Assembly: GCF_024172185.1 (NCBI RefSeq)
Contig: NZ_JAMZEC010000001.1
Location: forward strand, 8,531,001 to 8,595,000
From: Nonomuraea roseoviolacea subsp. carminata
Lineage (GTDB): Bacteria > Actinomycetota > Actinomycetes > Streptosporangiales > Streptosporangiaceae
Direction of reading: 5' to 3'
Length of the DNA stretch: 64,000 bases
In this document: positions 58,157-64,000 of the stretch, piece by piece
Layout of the letters: every line of letters begins with the position of its first letter
Position numbering within the stretch: the stretch's first letter is position 1
Notes under the pieces: model-generated
What the model saw: the letters and a program-made list of their open reading frames with translations, nothing else
Told to the model about the DNA's origin: nothing
The model's database searches: none
Translations under genes and position numbers: made by a program

Positions 58157-60682
58157 TCACAGGTCGCGCAGCACCGTCAACGGCGGGCGGCGGGCGGCCC
58201 GTACCGTCGCCGCCCCGGCCGCCAGCAGCGCCGCGACGCCGAGAACCGCCAGCACCGCCAGGTAGGCCCACGGCACGGCCAGCGCGTCGGGAGGCGGGTC
58301 GAACACCCCGCTGAGCACGGCGACCAGCATCCGCGACAGCGCCCACCCGCACAGCGCCCCCAGCACGGCCGCGGCCACCCCGACCAGCCCCACCTCCGCC
58401 CAAACGAACGAGCCCAGCTGCCGCGGGGTCGCCCCCAGCACCCTGGCCAGCGCGTACGTGCGGCGCCGCTCGGCGAAGCCGAGCACCAGCAGCAGACCGG
58501 TGGCCAGAGCCGCCAGCGCCAGCGCGTAGCCGAGTTCGATGGCGGTCAGGCCGGCCAGGTCCACGGCGGTGAGGCTGCTGCCGACGACCTGGCGGCTGGT
58601 CTCCACGTCGGTGATCTTCGCCGTCGGGCCGAGCCTGCCGCGCAGGTCGGCGGCGACCCGGTGGGGCGGGGTCCCGTCGGTGGTGATCAGGTACGTGGTG
58701 TCGGTGGGCAGCCGGTGGGCCAGGTAGGCGGCGTTGGCGACGAGGAAGCTGTCGCGGGGCGCGGTCGGGAACTCGGTGATGACGCCCGCGTAGTGGAAGG
58801 GGACCGTCGTGCCGTCCTCGGTGCGCAGCCGCACCTGGTCACCGAGGTGGAGCTGGAAGTCGTTGACGGTCTCCTGGCTGACCAGCAGCGCGTCCGGCTG
58901 GTGGGTGAGCCGGTCGAGGATCTCACGGGCGGTGCCGCCGGAGACGTAGGTGTCGTGCAGGCGGGTGGCGGCGGGGCGGATGCCGTACAGGTCCTGCAGG
59001 TCGGAGCCGACGTAGGCGAAGCGGTGCTGCAGTGGCTCCACGCGCGCCACGCCGGGCAGGGCCGCGAGCTGCCGCGCCGTCGCGCTGGTCTGGGAGACGG
59101 TGACGTCGGCGCCGTTGGTCAGCTCGGCGTCCACCTGCGCCTGCTGGCGGTAGGTGGTGTCGAAAACCGAGGTCGAGACGGCGAACGCGACGGCCAGCGC
59201 CGCCAGGGTGGCGGCGCGGGCCAGCGGGGCGCGCTGGCGGGTCAGCATGGCGGACACGGTGCTCGCCAAGCCTCCGGCCAGTGGCCGCACTGCCCAGGTG
59301 ACCGGCAAGGTCCTGGTCAGGCGCCAGATGAGCAGGCCCGCGCCCGCCCACAGCAGCGCCGGCCCGGCGAAGGCCCAGTAGTCGACCGACAGCTGGGGCA
59401 GGCCCTCGGGGACCAGGACGAGCTGGTATCCGTTCCTGCTGGTGATCCAGAAGATCACCGCGGATCCGGCCAGCAGCCACAGGTCCAGCCCGTATCGCAG
59501 CCAGGCGGGCGAGCGGCGCGCCGCGCCAACCGGGCGGCGGGCGGCCGCCACGGTGGTGGCGTGCAGTGTGGGCGGCAGGACGGTGACGGCTGCGACCAGC
59601 AGTCCCAGGGCGGCGGCCCACCACGACACGTTCGCCGATCCGAACAGCGCCCGCCCGGCCAGCGCGGCCAGCCCCAGGCCCGACAGCGCTCCCGCCACGC
59701 CCACCAGCGCGGTCTCGGCCAGCGCGAGCCGCACCAGCGTGCCCCTGGAGGCGCCCCTGGTACGCAGCAGCGCCTGCTCGGCCGTCCGCCGTGGCGCCCC
59801 GGCGCGGGTCACGAGGCCGGCGAGCAGGGCCGCGAGCACCACCGCGGGCGCGCCCAGGAACAGGAACAGCACCTGGGAGTACAGGGCGTCCTCGCGGGCG
59901 GCGTCAAGGGCCGCGCCGAGATTGTCGCCGACCAGGGCGGTGCCGGCCATGCGCTCTTCCAGGTTGCGTGCCTGCCCCGTAACCGCGGTGTAGGCGGCAG
60001 CCGGGTCGGGCGGCAGCTGGTGGCCGATGCGGATGTGGTATTCGGTGCGTACCCGGTCGCGCGGGATGCTGTCGAACATCCTGTGCCAGTCGGTCTCCGG
60101 CAGGAGCAGCACGTTGTCGGGGGGCGCCTGCGGCTGCGCGCCGGGCGGTGCGCCGACGCGTTGGAACAGCGAGTCGGCGGCGGGCAGCTCCACCACTCCG
60201 GTGACCGTCACCGCCGCGTCCGGCAGCCCAGGGCGGCGCACGGTGACACGGGCGCCAGGCTGGGCGTGCAGGTTGGCGGCGGTCTGCTGGGCCAGCAGCG
60301 GCCCGTTCGCGTTCCCAGCGAGCAGGCGCAGCTCGCCGGGGAAGATGGCGGCGTAGTCGGCGGGCAGGCCGAGCACCTGGCCCGCGCCCGTCGTCAGCGT
60401 ATGCCCGGCCTGGCGGGACTCGAACCCGTCGATCCTGGCGAAGCTCACTTGCCTGGACGTGCCGGGCATCGGGCCGGATACGGTCTGGCCGGGTTGCTGC
60501 TCCACCTGCCAGTCGACCGCGACCCGCTGGATCGAGCGGGCGGTCATGGTGGCCTTGGCGGAGGCGAGGAACGCGCCCAGCATGGCGGGAAGGGCCACGG
60601 CGAGCGCGATGCCCGCCGCGGCGGCAGCCAGCCGGGCCGTTCGCCGGATCAGCAGACCGCGCATCCAGATGAGGATCAGCAT
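58157..60682 (-). CDS. FtsX-domain ABC transporter permease (large)
   Basis: An 841-residue protein. One membrane helix (residues 15-40) precedes a long extracytoplasmic domain (about 45-260). A first FtsX block (VLALLAGLVTRAGAPRRTAEQALLRTRGASRGTLVRLALAE region) follows, then a central membrane block, a second extracytoplasmic domain and a terminal FtsX block (ERRRTYALARVLGATPRQLGSFVWAEVGLVG). This is the MacB/LolC-like type used for lipoprotein or peptide export. It follows the ATPase, overlapping by 7 nt. Convergent with the PAP2-GT gene, 4 nt apart. Confidence 0.92.
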   Translation of the reverse strand: MLILIWMRGLLIRRTARLAAAAAGIALAVALPAMLGAFLASAKATMTARSIQRVAVDWQVEQQPGQTVSGPMPGTSRQVSFARIDGFESRQAGHTLTTGAGQVLGLPADYAAIFPGELRLLAGNANGPLLAQQTAANLHAQPGARVTVRRPGLPDAAVTVTGVVELPAADSLFQRVGAPPGAQPQAPPDNVLLLPETDWHRMFDSIPRDRVRTEYHIRIGHQLPPDPAAAYTAVTGQARNLEERMAGTALVGDNLGAALDAAREDALYSQVLFLFLGAPAVVLAALLAGLVTRAGAPRRTAEQALLRTRGASRGTLVRLALAETALVGVAGALSGLGLAALAGRALFGSANVSWWAAALGLLVAAVTVLPPTLHATTVAAARRPVGAARRSPAWLRYGLDLWLLAGSAVIFWITSRNGYQLVLVPEGLPQLSVDYWAFAGPALLWAGAGLLIWRLTRTLPVTWAVRPLAGGLASTVSAMLTRQRAPLARAATLAALAVAFAVSTSVFDTTYRQQAQVDAELTNGADVTVSQTSATARQLAALPGVARVEPLQHRFAYVGSDLQDLYGIRPAATRLHDTYVSGGTAREILDRLTHQPDALLVSQETVNDFQLHLGDQVRLRTEDGTTVPFHYAGVITEFPTAPRDSFLVANAAYLAHRLPTDTTYLITTDGTPPHRVAADLRGRLGPTAKITDVETSRQVVGSSLTAVDLAGLTAIELGYALALAALATGLLLVLGFAERRRTYALARVLGATPRQLGSFVWAEVGLVGVAAAVLGALCGWALSRMLVAVLSGVFDPPPDALAVPWAYLAVLAVLGVAALLAAGAATVRAARRPPLTVLRDL

Positions 60683-61320
60683 GCGAGTGCTCCGTCGCTC
60701 ATGGTCCAGGTCTTCGGCAGCCGCGCCGCGACCCGCAGGTCGTGGGTGGCGACCACGAGGGCCGCGTCTAGCCGGTACGCCACCTCGGTGAGCAGGTCCA
60801 CCACCTGGCGGGCGAGGTCGGAGTCGAGCTGGGCGGTGGGCTCGTCGGCGACGATCAGCCGAGGCCCGGCGGCCAGCACGCGGGCCACCGCGACGCGCTG
60901 CGCCTGCCCGCCCGACAGTTCTTCGGGCAACGATCCGGCCAGGTCGGCCAGGCCGATGGCATCGAGTGCGGCCAGCGCCCGCTCCTTGGCCTCGATGTCT
61001 GTCAATCCCGCGATGAGCAGCGGCAGCGCCACGTTCTCGACGACGTTCAGCGGGGGGAGCAGGCTCGGTCCCTGGAAGACCACGCCGACGCGGCCACGTG
61101 GGCGGTCGTCGAACGCGGGCCAGCCGATCCGCCCTGCCGTGGGGCGGTCGAGCCCGGCCAGCAGGTGCAGCAACGTCGTCTTGCCCGACCCCGATGGTCC
61201 AGTGATCGCCACCTGGTCGCCCGGACAGAGCTCGCAGGTGACCTCGTGCACGGCGACCAGGGCGTTCGCCCCGTGGCCGTAGACCCGAGCCAGTTCTTGG
61301 CAGGCGACCAGTGCGGTCAT
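60676..61320 (-). CDS. ABC transporter ATP-binding protein (LolD/MacB type), second ATPase
   Basis: A 214-residue ATPase with Walker A GPSGSGKTT, Q loop VVFQGPSLLPPLNVVENVALPLL, signature LSGGQAQRVAVARVLA, Walker B LIVADEPTAQLD and switch ATHD. This is the MacB/LolD type. ATG 61320 overlaps the stop of the other ATPase (ATGA). Two different ATPases with one permease suggest a heterodimeric motor. Confidence 0.94.
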   Translation of the reverse strand: MTALVACQELARVYGHGANALVAVHEVTCELCPGDQVAITGPSGSGKTTLLHLLAGLDRPTAGRIGWPAFDDRPRGRVGVVFQGPSLLPPLNVVENVALPLLIAGLTDIEAKERALAALDAIGLADLAGSLPEELSGGQAQRVAVARVLAAGPRLIVADEPTAQLDSDLARQVVDLLTEVAYRLDAALVVATHDLRVAARLPKTWTMSDGALAC

Positions 61321-61970
61321 GTCGCTCGCCCGTCCTTCAGCTCGACCACGCGGTCGGCCAGCCGCCGCACGGCCGGGCTGTGCGAGGCGATCACCACGGC
61401 GGTGCGCTCTCCGGCCTGTTCGCGGATCAGCCGCAGGACGGGCCCTTCGGTGTGCTGGTCGAGCTCGCCCGTGGGCTCGTCGGCCAGCAGCAGCGCGGGG
61501 CGGTTCGCCAGCGCCACAGCCAGCCCCGCGCGGGCCGACTCTCCTCCGGACAACTCGCTCGGCCACGCCCGTGCCCTGGTCGAGAGGCCCAGGCGGGTCA
61601 GCAGGTCATCGCGCAGGCGCCGGTCCTGCCGCCCCGCCAGCCGCTGGGCCAGGTCGACGTTGGCCGCGACCGTCAGGTGCTCGATCAGGTTGCCGTTCTG
61701 GAACAGCACGCCCATCAGCCGGACCCGCAGTGCGGCGCGTTCCGTCTCCGGCCGGTGGCTGATGCGGTGGCCGTCCACCCTGACAATGCCGCCGTCCGGG
61801 TCGTCCAGCCCGCCCAGACACGCCAGCAGCGTGGACTTGCCCGAGCCCGAGGGACCGCTGACCAGAACGACCTCGCCCGCGGCGGCATCCAGGCTGACCC
61901 CGCGCAGCGCCCTGGTCTCCTCATCGCCTGACCGGTAGAACCGGTAAAGCTCCTCGGCCTGCAGAATCAC
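61317..61970 (-). CDS. ABC transporter ATP-binding protein (LolD/MacB type), first ATPase
   Basis: A 217-residue ATPase with Walker A GPSGSGKST, Q loop GVLFQNGNLIEHLTV, signature LSGGESARAGLAVALA and Walker B LLLADEPTGELD. The switch reads ASHS instead of xTHD, so the catalytic His is one position off or replaced and this site may hydrolyse poorly. GTG 61970 overlaps the lipoprotein stop (GTGA). It pairs with the second ATPase as a probable asymmetric motor. Confidence 0.92.
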   Translation of the reverse strand: MILQAEELYRFYRSGDEETRALRGVSLDAAAGEVVLVSGPSGSGKSTLLACLGGLDDPDGGIVRVDGHRISHRPETERAALRVRLMGVLFQNGNLIEHLTVAANVDLAQRLAGRQDRRLRDDLLTRLGLSTRARAWPSELSGGESARAGLAVALANRPALLLADEPTGELDQHTEGPVLRLIREQAGERTAVVIASHSPAVRRLADRVVELKDGRAT

Positions 61971-62575
61971 GACGCCTTCCAGTGGAAGGAGTCGGAGACC
62001 GTGCGCCACGGGTCCACGTTGTCGGCGCCGACGGGCCCGGACAGGGTCAGAGTCGCCTGGCGCCCGCCCTGGTAAAAGGTGTAGCGCTCGACCTCGTCCT
62101 TGACGACCTTGCCGGTGACCGGGTCGGGGCTGCTGTCGGCGCGGTAGACGATCCGCACCGCCTTGCCGCCCTTCCTGGTCACCGTGTCGACCTTGCGGAT
62201 GTCGCCGCTGTGCACCTGGCGCCTGACCGACGCCTCGGTCGCCGGCGAGGCGGCGGGCACGGTCTCGATGCGGATGCTGTTCAGCTTGTCAGTGAAGCTC
62301 GCCCCAGTGGGCAAGTCCGTGCGCGCCCACCCCTCGGGCACCTTCACCTCATACGGTTGCCCCGGGTGCCGGTAGGTCACGAACACCGTGTCGTCCGGGA
62401 TGTCCCCCGGCGGATTCGACTCCGTGGGCTGCGGAGCCGGGGTGTCATTGCTCGCTAGGGCCTGTGTCTGCGTCTGCACCTGAGTCTGTGCCTGGGTTTG
62501 GACGGGCGTCGCTGCCGCGCAGCCTGCCGCCAGCCCGGCCATGGCCAGGGCGATGACGCTCTGCCGTACCTTCAT
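61967..62575 (-). CDS. Lipoprotein of the FtsX exporter operon
   Basis: A 202-residue protein. Signal with lipobox LAAGC (Cys19), then a Gln-Thr repeat linker (VQTQAQTQVQTQTQA) and a Pro-rich stretch. The globular domain (residues about 60-200) has FVTYRHPGQPYEVKVPEGWARTD and a closing DPWRTVSDSFHW, a PsbP/LpqN-like pattern of actinobacterial lipoproteins. It is coupled to the first ATPase. The ATG at 62575 lies seven nt after a -10 box in the shared 40-bp element, so it is probably leaderless. It could be the substrate-binding or sensing part of the exporter. Confidence 0.88.
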   Translation of the reverse strand: MKVRQSVIALAMAGLAAGCAAATPVQTQAQTQVQTQTQALASNDTPAPQPTESNPPGDIPDDTVFVTYRHPGQPYEVKVPEGWARTDLPTGASFTDKLNSIRIETVPAASPATEASVRRQVHSGDIRKVDTVTRKGGKAVRIVYRADSSPDPVTGKVVKDEVERYTFYQGGRQATLTLSGPVGADNVDPWRTVSDSFHWKAS

Positions 62576-62582
62576 GTTTGTC

Positions 62583-62639
62583 ACGCTACGAGCGCGCCGG
62601 AAAGCGCCCGCTGAGCAACGGGTTAGCGGGGCGTTTACC
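62583..62639 (-). promoter_or_regulatory. Shared 40-bp activator element and -10 of the lipoprotein-ABC operon
   Basis: Read on the reverse strand, 62639-62600 gives GGTAA, GCTAA, GCTCA and GCTTT half-sites in the same 12-11-11 bp phase as 56260-56299, with 34/40 bases identical. TAGCGT (62588-62583) ends seven nt before the ATG at 62575. The element lies in the divergent region with the sensor kinase gene, which it may also control. Confidence 0.7.
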
Positions 62640-62661
62640 TTGGTTCTGCCAACCTGGAGGG

Positions 62662-63951
62662 GTGACAGCACAGGGCGTGCCGCTGCGGCGGCGGGTGCTG
62701 GTGGTGATCGTGAGCGTGACCGCCCTGGCCGTCACGCTGTTCCTGGTGCCCCTCGCAATCGCGGTGAACATCCTCTACCACGACCAGACGGTGGCCGCGC
62801 TGCAACGCGACGCCGCCTGGGTCGCCGCCGCCGTCCCCGACGAACCACGAGGGCCGTTGAAGCTACCGACGGGCCTGCCGGGTGACCTGGCCATCGGTGG
62901 CTACACCCTGGCCGGCACCCGCCTGTTCGGCGACGGCCCCACCCACTCCCGTCTGGCCGCCTTCAGCAAGGACGGCCGTGTCCACGACACGGTGGAGGAC
63001 GGCTTCCTGGCCGTGTCCGCCCCCGTCCCCTCAGACGAGGGTCCGGCGCTGATCATCCGAGTGGCGACGCCGAACTGGCAGGTCGAGCAGCGCATCCATC
63101 AGGCGTGGGTGCTGATGGCTTGGCTGGCGCTGATTGTGATCGCGCTGGCCGCAGGTGCGGCCGTGCGCCAGTCGGCCCGGCTCGCCGCACCTCTGGAGCG
63201 GCTGACCGCCGCGGCGCAGGCACTCGGCGGCGGCGACTTCAGCGTCCACGCCTCCCCCTCCGGGCTACGCGAGGCCGACCAGGCCGCCCAAGCTCTGGAG
63301 GCGACGGCGCGCCGCCTCGGCGACGTGCTCGCCCGCGAGCGGGCCTTCAGCGCCGACGTCTCCCACCAACTGCGCACCGGGCTGACCGGCCTGCTGCTCG
63401 GCCTGGAATCGGCGCTGTCCCGGCCCGGCACGGACCTGGCCCCGGCGGTCCGCGCCGCGCTGGCCAGAGGCGAGCGGCTGCAGGAAGTCCTCGACGATCT
63501 CGTACGGCTCAGCCGCGACAGCCGCGCGCCCGCCGAGCAACTCGACGTGGACGCGCTGATGGAGGAGATCCGGCAAGAATGGCACGGCCCGCTGGCCCGG
63601 CAGGGCCGCCGCCTGACCATCACCGTGGAACCCGCACTGCCACCGGTTACCGCCCAGCCCGCCGCCGTCCGGCAGATCCTGCGCGTCCTGCTCGACAACG
63701 CCCTGCGCCACGGCCAGGGAGAGGTCGCCGTCACCGTCTCCGACGTGGGACCTGGCACGGCGGTCGAGGTGAGCGATCACGGCCCCGGCGTGGCCCCGGA
63801 CAGCGACCCGTTCATCAGGTCCAGCGGCCACAGCCACGGCATCGGTCTCGCCCTGGCCCGGTCATTGGCCGAAGCGGAAGGAGGCCGGCTGGTACTCAGC
63901 CGCACCAGGCCCCCGCTGTTCAGCCTGCTACTCCCCGGCCACGATGCCTGA
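62662..63951 (+). CDS. Sensor histidine kinase (HisKA/HATPase, HAMP)
   Basis: A 429-residue protein. Two membrane helices (about 14-36 and 149-170) frame a 110-residue extracytoplasmic sensor. Then come a HAMP linker (ARLAAPLERLTAAAQALGGGDFSV), the HisKA motif AFSADVSHQLRTGLTGLL (phospho-His about 236), the N box LLDNALRHG, and G boxes SDHGPGV and SHGIGLALA. Start GTG 62662 has GGAGG only one nt away, so GTG 62677 or leaderless initiation remains open. Divergent from the lipoprotein-ABC operon; a response-regulator tail is seen convergent at the right edge. Confidence 0.92.
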   Translation: MTAQGVPLRRRVLVVIVSVTALAVTLFLVPLAIAVNILYHDQTVAALQRDAAWVAAAVPDEPRGPLKLPTGLPGDLAIGGYTLAGTRLFGDGPTHSRLAAFSKDGRVHDTVEDGFLAVSAPVPSDEGPALIIRVATPNWQVEQRIHQAWVLMAWLALIVIALAAGAAVRQSARLAAPLERLTAAAQALGGGDFSVHASPSGLREADQAAQALEATARRLGDVLARERAFSADVSHQLRTGLTGLLLGLESALSRPGTDLAPAVRAALARGERLQEVLDDLVRLSRDSRAPAEQLDVDALMEEIRQEWHGPLARQGRRLTITVEPALPPVTAQPAAVRQILRVLLDNALRHGQGEVAVTVSDVGPGTAVEVSDHGPGVAPDSDPFIRSSGHSHGIGLALARSLAEAEGGRLVLSRTRPPLFSLLLPGHDA

Positions 63952-63979
63952 CGGCCGGACGTGGGCGGCCGGGGGCGGG

Positions 63980-64000
63980 TCATGGCTCGTAGCGGTAACC
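63980..64000 (-). CDS. C-terminal tail of a probable OmpR-family response regulator
   Basis: The last 21 nt, read on the reverse strand from the window edge, give GYRYEP and a TGA. OmpR-family winged helices usually end in a VRGVGYRxxx motif, so this is most likely the end of a response regulator convergent with the sensor kinase. Only six residues are visible, so the call rests on this motif and position. Confidence 0.45.
   Translation of the reverse strand, partial: GYRYEP

Noticed and set aside
58661..61282. An 873-codon open frame on the plus strand
   Set aside because: It is antisense to the FtsX permease and ATPase, which have clear motifs; the plus frame is low-complexity Gly/Gln/Arg without a domain.
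1..64000. tRNA, rRNA, CRISPR arrays and known riboswitches
   Set aside because: Scanned by eye on both strands; none was recognised. A covariance-model search was not possible here.

Overview
The window is uniformly high-GC DNA with strong G/C third-position bias. It encodes a probable mycothiol S-conjugate amidase (mca), several DUF5937-ArsR, MmyB-type XRE and DinB/DUF664 proteins, and many regulators divergent from the genes they probably control. This points to a filamentous actinobacterium; Streptosporangiales (Nonomuraea/Actinomadura-like) is a reasonable guess, but the lineage is inferred from gene content only. Most of the window looks like accessory chromosomal-arm DNA. The exceptions with housekeeping character are rsgA, mca, recD2, an L,D-transpeptidase and an Lnt-like acyltransferase.

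Left part (1-25 kb): regulator/transporter/redox islands. These include a TetR operon headed by a truncated aldo-keto reductase, a CPBP protease, and a MerR regulator next to a flavoprotein stub-MFS-P450 operon. They also include an MFS / DUF5937-ArsR divergent pair, an orphan OmpR regulator divergent from a VanY-like D,D-carboxypeptidase, and a four-gene MFS-DsbA-like-FMN reductase-SDR operon facing its TetR across a paired operator. Next come an XRE-cupin/methyltransferase/DinB/lipoprotein-hydrolase group, AraC-epoxide hydrolase, XRE(MmyB)/alcohol dehydrogenase, and a histidine kinase-response regulator-Lnt-histidine phosphatase operon.

Middle (25-44 kb): a catalytically degenerate tyrosine-recombinase-like protein, TetR/membrane-protein pairs, PNPOx-like protein, methyltransferase with an AraC partner, rsgA-GNAT, mca, an LLM flavin oxidoreductase, and a deletion scar where two truncated genes meet. 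It continues with an FG-GAP lipoprotein, a second MFS / DUF5937-ArsR pair, a TetR facing an FAH-stub-DUF2867-membrane protein operon, recD2 and an L,D-transpeptidase.

Gene graveyard and transposon (44.9-53 kb): remnants of an XRE regulator, an ABC-F protein, an SDR and an erythromycin esterase are interspersed with intact LysR/SDR, SnoaL-like and HxlR genes. A Tn3-family tnpA with a single frameshift follows.

Right part (53-64 kb): an UPF0014 permease, a BASS transporter, an acidic secreted protein, a PAP2-phosphatase::GT4-glycosyltransferase fusion, and an FtsX-type exporter operon (lipoprotein, two ATPases, permease) divergent from a sensor kinase. A 40-bp element, 34/40 identical by eye, lies 23-24 nt upstream of both the PAP2-GT gene and the lipoprotein-ABC operon. 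It carries half-sites at 11-12 bp spacing and a leaderless-type -10. I read this as a two-component-controlled envelope regulon and consider it the most interesting system here.

A second theme is enzyme genes reduced to their first 28-61 codons that keep their start codon and are translationally coupled or nearly coupled to the next gene. No rRNA, tRNA or CRISPR array was recognised.
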